Positions 20,154-29,820 of a stretch of 64,000 nt of DNA are shown here, piece after piece. How positions within the stretch are numbered: position 1 is the first letter of the stretch; each line of letters opens with the position of its first letter. This stretch comes from Allomuricauda sp. GTDB taxonomy: Bacteria; Bacteroidota; Bacteroidia; Flavobacteriales; Flavobacteriaceae. The position numbers and the translations under genes are program-made. Location: positions 124,001-188,000 of the forward strand of contig NZ_PABT01000049.1 of the NCBI RefSeq assembly GCF_002699205.1. Reading direction: 5' to 3'. The notes under the pieces are model-generated. The model saw only the letters and a program-made list of their open reading frames with translations. It was not told the DNA's origin and ran no database searches.

Positions 20154-21311
20154 ATGGCCTTCGATTTTCTGGTTCCGGTCAAGGACAAGGTATTGGCACA
20201 TTCTGAATTGTTGCCAGAACAAGCATTGGGCAAGAATATCCATATGCATACGGAAAAAGATGGGCTTCCGGTATTTGCCCATGCCGATGTTGCTATTTTC
20301 GGGGTATTGGAATCCAGAAACGCATTCGAGAAAAAACCGGAAAAACTGGATGTTGACGAAGTACGTATCCAGCTCTACCGTTTAATGATGGGAAACTGGA
20401 ACTCCAATATTATTGATATTGGGGATGTTGAAGAAGGCAATACCGTTGAAGACACTTACTTTGTGGTCAAGGAAATAGTGGCCGGACTTCTTGAGGAGAA
20501 CATTATTCCTATAGTAATAGGGCTTACACAAGATATTACTTTCGCAACATATCGTGCTTTTGATAAGATCAAGAACATGGTCAATCTGGTTTCCATTGAC
20601 AGCCGTTTTGATTTTGGTGAGGAAGATGAGCTCATTTCATCACATTCGTACATGAGCAGGATCATTACCGATAAACCGAACAATCTCTTTAATTTTTCAA
20701 ACATTGGATACCAGAGTTATTTCAATGCACAGGAAGAGTTGGATTTGATGGAGCGTCTTTTTTTTGATGCATATCGGTTGGGAGAAATAACGGCAAACAT
20801 AGAATTGGCGGAACCGGTACTGCGCAGTAGCGATATTGTAAGCTTGGACCTGCGGGCTATCCGGGCCTGCGAAATGGGGATGTCCAAAAACTTTTCCCCG
20901 AACGGTTTTACAGGAAGGGAGATTTGTGCCATAGCCCGTTATGCCGGCATCAGTGATAAAGTATCCTTGTTCGGGATCTACGAAGGGGAGAATTCACACC
21001 AGGCATTTCAGATGATCGCCCAGATCATATGGTATTTTATAGAGGGCCTTAGCTTTAGGATCAAAGAATACCCAAGCTCTAAGAGCGAAGACTTCACAAA
21101 ATTTACTGTACCCACGGATACGGAGGAACTTATCTTCTATAAAAGCCATGTCACAGAACGATGGTGGGTAGAAGTACCAACAATTTTAGCTGAACATACT
21201 AAAACAAATTCGGTGGCGTTATTACCATGCACCGAAGAGGACTATTTGGATGCTTGCAACCAGAACATTCCTGAAAGGTGGTTCAAAGCCTACAGAAAAG
21301 GCTTGAACTAA
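20154..21311 (+). CDS. Arginase/formimidoylglutamase-fold protein with degraded metal site
   Basis: A 385-residue ureohydrolase-fold protein, usually named formimidoylglutamase in flavobacteria. Canonical Mn-ligand motifs are altered. GGDHS is replaced by GLTQD (123-127, Gln126 for His). DAHxD becomes DSRFD (149-153, Arg151 for the His). SxDxDxxDP becomes SLDLRAIRA (230-238, Arg234 for the second Asp and no DP). Three ligand aspartates remain (149, 153, 232) but three ligands are lost, so ureohydrolase activity is doubtful. It starts 1 bp after topA and precedes gldK, suggesting a structural or regulatory role (inference). Confidence 0.82.
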   Translation: MAFDFLVPVKDKVLAHSELLPEQALGKNIHMHTEKDGLPVFAHADVAIFGVLESRNAFEKKPEKLDVDEVRIQLYRLMMGNWNSNIIDIGDVEEGNTVEDTYFVVKEIVAGLLEENIIPIVIGLTQDITFATYRAFDKIKNMVNLVSIDSRFDFGEEDELISSHSYMSRIITDKPNNLFNFSNIGYQSYFNAQEELDLMERLFFDAYRLGEITANIELAEPVLRSSDIVSLDLRAIRACEMGMSKNFSPNGFTGREICAIARYAGISDKVSLFGIYEGENSHQAFQMIAQIIWYFIEGLSFRIKEYPSSKSEDFTKFTVPTDTEELIFYKSHVTERWWVEVPTILAEHTKTNSVALLPCTEEDYLDACNQNIPERWFKAYRKGLN

Positions 21312-21432
21312 TTAAATTAATTTTTGACCATTAATTGTTTTTACACAATAATTTATTCAAAAATCAGTTTTGAGAGTAATGAATCTGTGTAGTACAGTTA
21401 TAAATCTTGAATCGAATAATTTAACCTAAAGT

Positions 21433-22809
21433 ATGAGAAAGCTATTCTTTTCATCTATAGCACTTGTTTTTTTGCTTACCAGTTGTGGCTCTAAATCAAG
21501 GTCGAAAGGTGAACTAGTTGGGGTCCAAGGAAAAAAATGGCATCCAGAAAAGCCCTATGGAATGGAGTTGATTCCCCGTGGCGCATTTGTAATGGGTAAG
21601 GCCGAAGAGGATCAAGCAAAAGTATTGAACGCTCCCACAAGAACGGTTACCGTACGTTCCTTTTATATGGACGATACGGAAATCACCAATAGTGAGTATC
21701 GTCAATTTGTGGAGTGGGTCAAGGATTCCATTGTAAGGACAAGATTGGCCATTTTGGCCGATGAGTTGGGTATAGGTCCAGAAGATGGGGGCATAGGAGA
21801 GTATGCCTTTAAAGATACCGACACAACAGAGCTTTCAGCATACGACAAGTATATGCTCGATAATTATGCAGGTCTTGGAGAGACCGGGTATGAAGGACGG
21901 GCATTGAACAAGGATGTTGACCTGATTTGGGACACTTCGGAGTATCCCGATGAGTATTATGTGGAGGTGATGGATTCCTTATACCTTTCAGAGGAAGAAA
22001 GTTATAACGGGGTAAGGACCATTGATGTGACAAAATTAAAGTACAAATACAGTTGGATGGACATCGAGGCAGCTGCCCGTTCAAGATCTGGTAGTAGAAA
22101 GGACTTCATCAAGCATGAAGAATTGGAAATCTATCCAGATACAACCGTATGGATTCGTGATTTTGAATACAGCTACAATGAGCCAATGCACAACGATTAT
22201 TTTTGGCACGATGCCTACAGTGATTATCCAGTGGTTGGAGTTAACTGGATGCAGGCCAAAGCCTTTTGTAACTGGAGAACAAAGATAAAGAACGACGATC
22301 AAAAAAGTCGAGGAAAGCAGTTCGTGAACCAGTTTAGGTTGCCAACAGAGGCTGAGTGGGAATATGCCGCCAGAGGTGGAATCGAAGGTGGTACATATCC
22401 TTGGGGTGGTCCATATGTCATCAGTGATACAGGATGTTTTATGGCCAATTTTAAACCACAGCGTGGAGATTATGCAGCTGATGCGGCCCTTTACACAGTA
22501 GAAGCGAAATCTTTTGAACCCAACGATTATAATTTGTACAACATGGCCGGTAACGTATCGGAATGGACAAACTCCAGTTATGATCCAGTCGCGTATGAAT
22601 ATTTGTCCACCATGAACCCAAACATCGGTTCGCAGGACAACAAAAGAAAAGTAATTCGTGGAGGATCTTGGAAAGATGTAGCGTACTTCCTCCAGGTGAG
22701 CACAAGGGATTATGAATATCAAGATTCAGCAAGAAGCTATATCGGATTCAGAACCGTTCAGGATTATATGGGCGAAGAGGATTCAACCGACGGAAGAAGT
22801 GGATTATAA
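21433..22809 (+). CDS. gldK: Type IX secretion/gliding lipoprotein GldK
   Basis: A 458-residue lipoprotein with lipobox LTSC (Cys18). The body is a formylglycine-generating-enzyme/sulfatase-modifying-factor fold: MELIPRGAFVMGKAE, DDTEITNSEYRQFVEWV, VGVNWMQAKAFCNWR, RLPTEAEWEYAARGG, AGNVSEWTNSSY and KVIRGGSWKD, ending in RSYIGFRTVQDY. The paired catalytic cysteines of true FGE are absent from the C-terminal region, consistent with a structural role. GldK forms the periplasmic ring under the outer membrane with GldN. First gene of gldKLMN. Confidence 0.96.
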   Translation: MRKLFFSSIALVFLLTSCGSKSRSKGELVGVQGKKWHPEKPYGMELIPRGAFVMGKAEEDQAKVLNAPTRTVTVRSFYMDDTEITNSEYRQFVEWVKDSIVRTRLAILADELGIGPEDGGIGEYAFKDTDTTELSAYDKYMLDNYAGLGETGYEGRALNKDVDLIWDTSEYPDEYYVEVMDSLYLSEEESYNGVRTIDVTKLKYKYSWMDIEAAARSRSGSRKDFIKHEELEIYPDTTVWIRDFEYSYNEPMHNDYFWHDAYSDYPVVGVNWMQAKAFCNWRTKIKNDDQKSRGKQFVNQFRLPTEAEWEYAARGGIEGGTYPWGGPYVISDTGCFMANFKPQRGDYAADAALYTVEAKSFEPNDYNLYNMAGNVSEWTNSSYDPVAYEYLSTMNPNIGSQDNKRKVIRGGSWKDVAYFLQVSTRDYEYQDSARSYIGFRTVQDYMGEEDSTDGRSGL

Positions 22810-22893
22810 AAAACAAATAGGGAACATTATATAAATAACAAGTAAAAGTAGTAACCAAATACTTATTTATATAACTTAATTAAAACTAGAATT

Positions 22894-23562
22894 ATGGCGC
22901 AGTCAAAATCAACAAAAAAACTGTTTAACATGGCCTACGGGCTTGGAGCATCAGTAGTAATTATTGGTGCATTGTTCAAGATCCTTCACTGGGAGGTCGA
23001 TCTTGGGTTTATGAAACTAGGAGGATCACTTCTTCTTTCGATCGGACTTATCACTGAGGCATTGATCTTTGCCATCTCTGCATTTGAACCAGTAGATGAT
23101 GAACTAGATTGGTCTTTGGTATATCCGGAATTGGCCGGAGGTGAGTCAAGTGCTTCCAGAAAACAAGAAGCTAAAGAGGCCGAAGAAGCAGAAGGACTTC
23201 TATCCAAGAAATTGGACAACCTTCTTAAAGAAGCAAAAATCGATTCCGAGCTTTTTGTCAACTTGGGTGAGAGTATTAAGAGTTTTGAAGGTGCCGCTAA
23301 GAATATTACTCCTACAACAGATGCTATTCAGCACACTAAAAAATACTCTGAGGAATTGTCTCATGCCGCAGCTCAAATGGAATCTTTGAACAGTTTGTAC
23401 AAAGTTCAGTTGGAAAGTGCAAGTAGACAAGCTTCCATCAACGAAGAAGTTGTACAGAACGCAGGTGCGTTGAAAGAGCAAATGGAATCTTTGGCCACTA
23501 ACCTATCTTCTTTGAACGGAGTGTATGGAGGTATGCTTACAGCCATGGGCGGTAAAAACTAA
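22894..23562 (+). CDS. gldL: Type IX secretion/gliding motor protein GldL
   Basis: A 222-residue inner-membrane protein with two N-terminal transmembrane helices (about 13-30 and 40-62, YGLGASVVIIGALFKILHW and LLLSIGLITEALIFAIS), followed by a long cytoplasmic helical/coiled-coil region (about 85-215) with heptad-like repeats. GldL with GldM forms the proton-motive-force-driven motor of T9SS and gliding. It lies between gldK (84 bp) and gldM (63 bp). Confidence 0.96.
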   Translation: MAQSKSTKKLFNMAYGLGASVVIIGALFKILHWEVDLGFMKLGGSLLLSIGLITEALIFAISAFEPVDDELDWSLVYPELAGGESSASRKQEAKEAEEAEGLLSKKLDNLLKEAKIDSELFVNLGESIKSFEGAAKNITPTTDAIQHTKKYSEELSHAAAQMESLNSLYKVQLESASRQASINEEVVQNAGALKEQMESLATNLSSLNGVYGGMLTAMGGKN

Positions 23563-23625
23563 TTAGGTTTTAATCAACAGAAAACAGACCAAATCAAATT
23601 AATTATTAAATCTAATTAGAAAAAC

Positions 23626-25197
23626 ATGGCAGGAGGAAAACAAACACCACGTCAGAAGATGATCAACCTTATGTATTTGATCTTCATCGCGATGTTGGCA
23701 CTTAATATGAGCAAGGAAGTACTTGCCGCTTTCGGACTGATGAACGAAAAGCTGGAGACTTCCAACAGTAATATGGACTCCAATAACTCTAACTTCTTTG
23801 CAAGCTTGGAAACCAAAGCTTCTGAAAACGAAGAAGAGTATGGGGAACTGTATGAGGATGCTCAAAAGATCAAAGAACTTTCAGATTCTTATTACAATTA
23901 TTTGGAAGGATTGAAAAAGGAAATGACCGCAGATTTGGAAGACCCAAAAGACTATGTGGTTATGGACAAGTCTGATTACTTGGACCAAAAATTCTGGCAA
24001 GGAGATAAATTAACTCCTCAAGGAGAAGAGTTCATGAGCTATATCAACAACTACCGTGAAGGTGTTATCAATGCATTGCCGGAAGGTGAATTTGAATCAT
24101 TGAAATCAGCGGTCAAGACCCGTTTTGCCACTGGTGATGAAGATGGTAAAGTAGTGAAACGTGACGGTACGCGTCAAGATTGGATCAATTATCACTTCGA
24201 AGGGTTCCCGTTGGTGGCCTCTTTGACAAAGTTGACCCAATTGCAGGCCGATATCAAAACCACCGAGCAAGAGGTGTTGAAAACCCTTTTGGAAGGTGAA
24301 TTGACCGAAGCGGTTTCCTTGACAAACTTTGCCAGTGCATTGGACGCTCCAAAAACTGCTTACTATGCAGGGGAAAAATATACAGGTAAGATCATTGTTA
24401 GTAAAACTGACAAAACTTCCACTCCTGTAAGAGCTGAATTGACTTTGGACGGAAGACCATTGACAGAAGGTAAGGACTACGAATTGGAAGCTGGTGGTGT
24501 CAAAATGTTGATCAGTGCAGGTAGCCCTGGTGACCACACCATCAAAGGGACCATGTATTATATGCAAGATGGCCAAGAGGTGCCAGTAGAAGTGAACAAT
24601 ACTTTTGCAACCATCTCCATGCCAAATGCGGCAGTTATCTCTGCAGATAAGATGAACGTGGTTTACCGTGGTGTTGCCAACCCAATGACCATTTCCATTC
24701 CCGGTATTCCTGATAACAAGGTAACAGCTTCAGCTCCAGGTTTGACCAGAAGAAGTGGAAGCAACTATGTTATGACTCCAGGTAAAGGTAGATCTGTGAC
24801 CATTACCGCCTCAGGTACATTGCCAGATGGTAAAGGAATAAGCACAAAATCTGAATTCCGTATCAAGGACATTCCAAGGCCAAGTGGTACCGTTCGTGGA
24901 GAATCCGGTAGTATCAAAATGCCTAGAAAAAACCTTGAAATCGCAACAGTCAGTGCTATGCTGGAAGACTTTGATTTTGACTTGAACCTTGCTGTAAGTG
25001 AATTCAAGTTCAAAGTGCCAGGTCAGCCTACCGTAGTGGTAAAAGGAAATAAACTGGATGCAAGGGCCAAATCTGCACTTAAAAGAGCAGGACGAGGCGA
25101 GTCTGTACAGATATTTGATATCCAAGCTTATATCACAAACAATAAGAGCTACAAATTGAAGAAAGTATCTCCCGTGTTTATTGAGCTTACAAACTAA
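23626..25197 (+). CDS. gldM: Type IX secretion/gliding protein GldM
   Basis: A 523-residue protein with one N-terminal membrane helix (INLMYLIFIAMLALNMSKEVLAAF), then a long periplasmic part built of four domains in known structures (D1 helical, D2-D4 beta). Visible stretches are SDSYYNYLEGLKKEM, GRPLTEGKDYELEAGGVKMLIS and VVYRGVANPMTISIPGIPDNKV. It transmits energy from the inner-membrane motor to the GldK/GldN ring. Its length is normal. Separated from gldN by 26 bp. Confidence 0.96.
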   Translation: MAGGKQTPRQKMINLMYLIFIAMLALNMSKEVLAAFGLMNEKLETSNSNMDSNNSNFFASLETKASENEEEYGELYEDAQKIKELSDSYYNYLEGLKKEMTADLEDPKDYVVMDKSDYLDQKFWQGDKLTPQGEEFMSYINNYREGVINALPEGEFESLKSAVKTRFATGDEDGKVVKRDGTRQDWINYHFEGFPLVASLTKLTQLQADIKTTEQEVLKTLLEGELTEAVSLTNFASALDAPKTAYYAGEKYTGKIIVSKTDKTSTPVRAELTLDGRPLTEGKDYELEAGGVKMLISAGSPGDHTIKGTMYYMQDGQEVPVEVNNTFATISMPNAAVISADKMNVVYRGVANPMTISIPGIPDNKVTASAPGLTRRSGSNYVMTPGKGRSVTITASGTLPDGKGISTKSEFRIKDIPRPSGTVRGESGSIKMPRKNLEIATVSAMLEDFDFDLNLAVSEFKFKVPGQPTVVVKGNKLDARAKSALKRAGRGESVQIFDIQAYITNNKSYKLKKVSPVFIELTN

Positions 25198-25223
25198 GAA
25201 GTATAAAAAGTATACAAGTGATC

Positions 25224-26126
25224 ATGAATTGGAAAAACGCATTATTAATTGGATTGTTGGGCATATTGCCTGTATCAATCATGGCGCAGGCAAACATTTT
25301 AAATGCCAAGTTGCCCGAAGATATAGGTAAAAAAACCCAAGCTCAAATAGAACAGGATGCAGATGAGCCTTTAGCGTACGGTTATGTGGATGATAGGGAT
25401 ATCCTTTGGTCCAAGACCGTATGGGAGATCATCGATCTTGATGAGCGAGTTAATTTTCCACTGTATTACCCAACCGATACCGTAGGTATTGGGAAGGACA
25501 GAAGGTCGCTGTACCACGTTCTGATGAAAAACATCAGAAATGGAAATCTTACCGAGATTTACACAGATTCCTACTTTACAGAAAAAAGAAAGTTGGAAGA
25601 TTTGGCGGCAACCTTGAGTAAAGTGGATACCACGGACCTTGGGTACGAGCAAGTAAATGCTGGCGAGCCGGTTTCCCCCGAGTTTATTAACAAAAGGGAC
25701 CTTACCGCTGCAGATATTGAAGAGTATCGCATAAAAGGGATCTGGTATTTCGACAAGCGTCAGGGAGAGTTAAAATATCGCTTATTGGGAATTGCGCCCG
25801 TTGCGCCCGATGTCAACTTCATCGATGATGAGTCCGTTGACCCAGGGCAGAACAAGGTAGAATTATTCTGGGTATGGTATCCTGCGGCACGCAAAATTTT
25901 GCACGAGGCCAAGGTGTATAACCAGCGTAATTCCGCAAGACCTATTTCTTTTGATGCGTTGTTGAACTCACGTCGTTTCAATGGTGTTATCTACAAAGAA
26001 GAAAACGTCCATGAAGACCGCGAGATAAGCGACTATATTTTTGATAATGCACTGTTCCAGCTCTTGGAGGCTCAAAGAATTAAAGAGAGTATACGAGACA
26101 GGGAACAAGATATGTGGGCGTATTAA
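25224..26126 (+). CDS. gldN: Type IX secretion/gliding protein GldN
   Basis: A 300-residue periplasmic protein with a signal peptide (MNWKNALLIGLLGILPVSIMAQ). Family stretches are DDRDILWSKTVWEIIDLDERVNFPLYYP, IKGIWYFDKRQGELKYRLLGIAPVAPD and FWVWYPAARKILHEAKVYN. It binds GldK to form the T9SS periplasmic ring. The ATG at 25224 is chosen over a GTG at 25218 that precedes it in frame. A strong terminator follows 33 bp downstream, ending the gldKLMN operon. Confidence 0.95.
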   Translation: MNWKNALLIGLLGILPVSIMAQANILNAKLPEDIGKKTQAQIEQDADEPLAYGYVDDRDILWSKTVWEIIDLDERVNFPLYYPTDTVGIGKDRRSLYHVLMKNIRNGNLTEIYTDSYFTEKRKLEDLAATLSKVDTTDLGYEQVNAGEPVSPEFINKRDLTAADIEEYRIKGIWYFDKRQGELKYRLLGIAPVAPDVNFIDDESVDPGQNKVELFWVWYPAARKILHEAKVYNQRNSARPISFDALLNSRRFNGVIYKEENVHEDREISDYIFDNALFQLLEAQRIKESIRDREQDMWAY

Positions 26127-26158
26127 TTGTCCAAACAGTATTTCCAATTCAATACAGC

Positions 26159-26190
26159 AAAACGCCGCACTAAGTGCGGCGTTTTTTTTT
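26159..26190 (+). terminator. Intrinsic terminator of the gldKLMN operon
   Basis: A 10-bp GC-rich stem (26161-26170 with 26174-26183), a 3-nt loop and a run of nine T ending at 26190. Extra A/T pairs flank the stem. Confidence 0.92.
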
Positions 26191-26245
26191 GATTATACTC
26201 AAGGTTTATGGCGGGAGAAATGGTTCAGATGCCTAATTTTGCAGT

Positions 26246-27301
26246 ATGTTGGATTATATTGTAGTAGGACTCGGTTTGGGCGGAATCTCTTTCTGCCAAA
26301 CCTTGGAAGAGAAAGGAAAAACCTTTATGGTGATTACGGATGAATCGCAAAGAGCCTCCCAAGTGGCGGGCGGACTCTACAATCCCGTAATACTGAAACG
26401 GTTTACCATGGCTTGGAAAGCCAAACAACAATTGGAATTGGCCAAACCATTTTACCAACAACTGGAAACAAAGTTGGGGGTAAAATTGGATTATGAAATT
26501 CCTGTTCTACGAAAATTTGCATCTGTTGAGGAGCAGAACATTTGGTTCGAGGCAGCCGACCGTCCCGGTTTGGATTATTTTCTGTCCACCAAAATCCTAC
26601 CAAACAACAATCCAAAAGTGGAAGCGTCCCACGGTTTTGGGCAAGTAAAATACACAGGTAGAATTGATACAGGTACTTTGGTAAGTTCGTATAAAAGTTA
26701 TTTGGAAAATAAAGGTCAGCTTGTGTCAACATCTTTTGACTTTGAGAACATCTCCATTTCAGACGAATACATAACATACAGATCCTATACGGCCAAGAAC
26801 ATTGTCTTTGCATGTGGTTATGGACTCAAACAAGACCCATATTTTGGGTATTTACCTTTGAATGGAACCAAAGGGGAGCTACTGATCATATATGCACCCG
26901 ATTACAAAGAGAAAAACGTGATCAAATCATCCGTTTTCACCATTCCGATGAAAGATGATAGGTATTTGGTAGGGGCCACTTATAAGTGGAAAGACAAGAC
27001 CAATGTACCCACGGAAGAGTCAAAAAAAGAACTTGTTGAAAAACTGGGAACCTTTTTAAAATGTGATTTTGAGATTGTCGATCATGTTGCAGGTATTCGC
27101 CCAACAGTTGTGGATCGCAGACCATTGGTCGGTAGACATCCGGAACATAAAAATCTGTATGTCTTAAATGGTTTTGGATCAAGAGGGGTACTTATCGCTC
27201 CTTATGCTTCACACCAATTGTTCAACTATATAGAAAACAGAGCTGAACTAGATCCGGAAATGGACATAGCAAGGTTTACCAAGAAATATTACCCAAATTA
27301 A
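26246..27301 (+). CDS. FAD-dependent oxidoreductase (D-amino-acid oxidase/ThiO fold)
   Basis: A 351-residue flavoprotein. The N-terminal Rossmann motif is DYIVVGLGLGGISFCQTLEEKG (GxGxxG), followed by VAGGLYNPVILKRF, and the C-terminal FAD-binding region is AGIRPTVVDRRPLVGRHPEHKNLYVLNGFGSRGVLIAPYAS, typical of the DAO family. The substrate is unknown. A TAATTTTG box (26234-26241) lies only a few bases before the ATG, so the mRNA may be nearly leaderless. It ends convergently with the DUF983 gene, overlapping by 4 bp. Confidence 0.85.
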   Translation: MLDYIVVGLGLGGISFCQTLEEKGKTFMVITDESQRASQVAGGLYNPVILKRFTMAWKAKQQLELAKPFYQQLETKLGVKLDYEIPVLRKFASVEEQNIWFEAADRPGLDYFLSTKILPNNNPKVEASHGFGQVKYTGRIDTGTLVSSYKSYLENKGQLVSTSFDFENISISDEYITYRSYTAKNIVFACGYGLKQDPYFGYLPLNGTKGELLIIYAPDYKEKNVIKSSVFTIPMKDDRYLVGATYKWKDKTNVPTEESKKELVEKLGTFLKCDFEIVDHVAGIRPTVVDRRPLVGRHPEHKNLYVLNGFGSRGVLIAPYASHQLFNYIENRAELDPEMDIARFTKKYYPN

Positions 27302-27699
27302 CTCTTTGCAGCTTTGTATTTTTTAACTGCATCGGGATCATATTTCACAAAAAAGTTGATCCAAATATTTCTGGACAACCGTATGATCAAGGGCATAAAA
27401 ACAATCAGGGTGGCCACAATGGAGATAAAAGTCGTCAACAAACTAGTGCCAATGAACAAAAAAGAAATTACAAAAGCCGCTACGGCAAAAGCGACCCCTA
27501 CGGCATAGCTCACATACATAGCCCCGTAAAAAAAGGAAGGCTCGATCTTGTATTTTAAACCACAGTGGGAGCATCTTTCATTCATGCTGAAGATTTTGGA
27601 CAATACATAAGGATTAGGGTTCTCGTACATACTCTCTTCGTGGCATCTTGGACAGTTTCCTGTTAAAATGCTGTACATTTTGGTTCCTTTTTTTAACAT
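27298..27699 (-). CDS. DUF983 family membrane protein
   Basis: A 133-residue protein. The N-terminus carries two zinc-ribbon-like knuckles (CPRCHEESM and CSHCGLKY, about residues 17-20 and 42-45), followed by two transmembrane helices (about 57-80 and 85-105). This is the DUF983 layout. The ATG at 27699 (MLKKGTKMYSILTGNCPRC) fits the family start; a TTG at 27735 would add 12 untypical residues. The function is unknown. Divergent from the ABC-F gene. Confidence 0.85.
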   Translation of the reverse strand: MLKKGTKMYSILTGNCPRCHEESMYENPNPYVLSKIFSMNERCSHCGLKYKIEPSFFYGAMYVSYAVGVAFAVAAFVISFLFIGTSLLTTFISIVATLIVFMPLIIRLSRNIWINFFVKYDPDAVKKYKAAKS

Positions 27700-27765
27700 T
27701 TGCAGGGCTTTTGTGCAAAAGTATAAATTCGCCAACTAATTTTTTGTAATCAAGGTCACATATAA

Positions 27766-29682
27766 ATGCTAAATATTCATAATCTTTCTGTAGCCTTTGG
27801 AGGGGAGTATCTGTTCGAGGAAATATCGTTTCGCCTGAACGGGGGAGATAGGGTGGGCCTTATTGGAAAGAACGGTGCCGGAAAATCCACCATGCTCAAG
27901 CTCTTGGCAAAGGAGATGCCCTTGGATGAAGGTACCATTGCTATGGAAAAAGATGTAAAGATCGGTTTTCTTAAGCAGGATATTGACTTTGAGGAGGGCA
28001 GGACCGTTCTGGAAGAATCCTATCAGGCGTTTTCAGAAATTAAGGCATTGGAGCTCAAGCTTGATGAAATCAATTCAGCATTGGCCGAGCGAACCGATTA
28101 TGAAAGCGATGGATACCATCAATTGATGGTGGATTTGAACGATGTGACCCACCGATATGAAATTCTGGGAGGATACAACTATCAGGGGGATACCGAAAAA
28201 GTACTTCTTGGTCTTGGTTTTAAAAGAGAAGACTTCAATAAGTTGACAAATACTTTTTCTGGAGGTTGGCGCATGCGGATTGAGTTGGCCAAACTTTTGC
28301 TCCAGAACAATGACGTTCTCCTGCTGGATGAGCCTACAAACCACTTGGATATTGAATCGATTATTTGGTTGGAGCAATTTTTACGAAATTTTCCAGGAGC
28401 AGTGGTGATTGTTTCCCACGATAAAATGTTCTTGGACAACGTTACCAACCGGACCATTGAGATTTCCTTGGGCAGGATCTACGATTACAACAAACCCTAC
28501 TCCCAGTTCTTGGTGCACCGAAAAGAAATCAAGGAGCAGCAACTAAGTGCACAAAAGAACCAAGAAAAACAAATCCAACAGACCGAGAGATTGATTGAAA
28601 AATTCAGGGCAAAATCCAGCAAGGCCTCCATGGCGCAATCCCTTATCAAAAAGTTGGATAAGATGGAGCGTATCGAAGTGGATGAAGAGGACAATAGTGT
28701 GATGAACCTTAGGTTTCCCATCTCAGTGAACCCGGGAAAAGTGGTTGCCGAATTGGAAGGTGTTGCAAAAAGCTATGGATCCAAAAAGGTATTGGAAGGT
28801 ATTGATCTGATGATAGAGCGCGGAAGTAAAACCGCTTTTGTGGGCCAAAATGGGCAAGGGAAAACAACTTTGGCCAAAATCATGGTGGGGGAACTGGATT
28901 ACCAAGGCCACCTGAAAATGGGGCACAACGTCCAGTTGGGATATTTTGCCCAGAACCAAGCCGAATATCTGGATGGAAACAAAACCGTTTTGGATATAAT
29001 GATCGATGCGGCCAATGAAAGCAACCGAAGCAAGGTAAGGGATATTTTGGGATCCTTTCTGTTCAGGGGCGATGACGTGGACAAGTATGTAAAAGTGCTC
29101 TCCGGAGGTGAAAGAAACCGATTGGCCTTGGCCAAAATGCTTTTGCAGCCCTTCAATGTGCTGGTCATGGATGAACCTACCAATCACTTGGACATTAAAT
29201 CCAAGAACGTGTTAAAACAAGCACTTCAAAATTTTGAGGGGACGCTGATCTTGGTTTCCCACGACAGGGATTTTCTTCAAGGATTGACAGATAGGGTATA
29301 TGAGTTCAAAGATGGCGGGATAAAGGAATATTTGGGTGATATCGATTTTTATCTGGAACAACGTAAGATGGAGGATTTTCGAAGTGTTGAAAAAGGTGAT
29401 CAAACAAAGAAGAAGGATGCTCCCCAAGAAAAAACCAAAGAGAACGATTATAAGACCCAAAAGAAACAAAAATCCTTAAAAAATAAACTTAGCGGGGTGG
29501 AAAAAAAGATCTCGCAATTGGAAAAGGAGATTGCCGACATCGATCATGAACTGCTCATGGACTACGATTCCACTATTGCCAAACCGAACTTTTTTGATGA
29601 TTATGAGGGCAAGAAAAAGGATTTGGAATCCCTGATGGAAGAGTGGGAAAACCTCTCCCATGAATTGGAATCACTGGAATAA
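27766..29682 (+). CDS. ABC-F family ATP-binding protein
   Basis: A 638-residue protein with two ABC ATPase cassettes and no membrane domain, so it is a translation-associated ABC-F factor rather than a transporter. Cassette 1: Walker A GLIGKNGAGKSTML (about 36), signature FSGGWRMRIELAK, Walker B VLLLDEPTNHLD. Cassette 2: FVGQNGQGKTTLAK (about 352), LSGGERNRLALAK, VLVMDEPTNHLD. A charged interdomain linker (about 245-310) and a C-terminal coiled coil (about 560-635, Uup/EttA-like tail) follow. The exact subfamily is not assigned. Acts on ribosomes in characterised relatives. Confidence 0.93.
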   Translation: MLNIHNLSVAFGGEYLFEEISFRLNGGDRVGLIGKNGAGKSTMLKLLAKEMPLDEGTIAMEKDVKIGFLKQDIDFEEGRTVLEESYQAFSEIKALELKLDEINSALAERTDYESDGYHQLMVDLNDVTHRYEILGGYNYQGDTEKVLLGLGFKREDFNKLTNTFSGGWRMRIELAKLLLQNNDVLLLDEPTNHLDIESIIWLEQFLRNFPGAVVIVSHDKMFLDNVTNRTIEISLGRIYDYNKPYSQFLVHRKEIKEQQLSAQKNQEKQIQQTERLIEKFRAKSSKASMAQSLIKKLDKMERIEVDEEDNSVMNLRFPISVNPGKVVAELEGVAKSYGSKKVLEGIDLMIERGSKTAFVGQNGQGKTTLAKIMVGELDYQGHLKMGHNVQLGYFAQNQAEYLDGNKTVLDIMIDAANESNRSKVRDILGSFLFRGDDVDKYVKVLSGGERNRLALAKMLLQPFNVLVMDEPTNHLDIKSKNVLKQALQNFEGTLILVSHDRDFLQGLTDRVYEFKDGGIKEYLGDIDFYLEQRKMEDFRSVEKGDQTKKKDAPQEKTKENDYKTQKKQKSLKNKLSGVEKKISQLEKEIADIDHELLMDYDSTIAKPNFFDDYEGKKKDLESLMEEWENLSHELESLE

Positions 29683-29820
29683 ACAACTATTCTCGTTTTT
29701 TTTACAACACTTTTTGGGGAATTCACAACATAGCGGGGTGAATTCATCGATAAAGTTTGTAGGGTAATTCTTCTTTTCAGTACTTTGTAAGTAAATTCGG
29801 TATACTTAAATAAGTATTAA

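Noticed and set aside
21433..22809. A working formylglycine-generating enzyme
   Set aside because: The fold is shared, but the paired C-terminal cysteines of active FGE are absent and the context is gldKLMN, so it is GldK.
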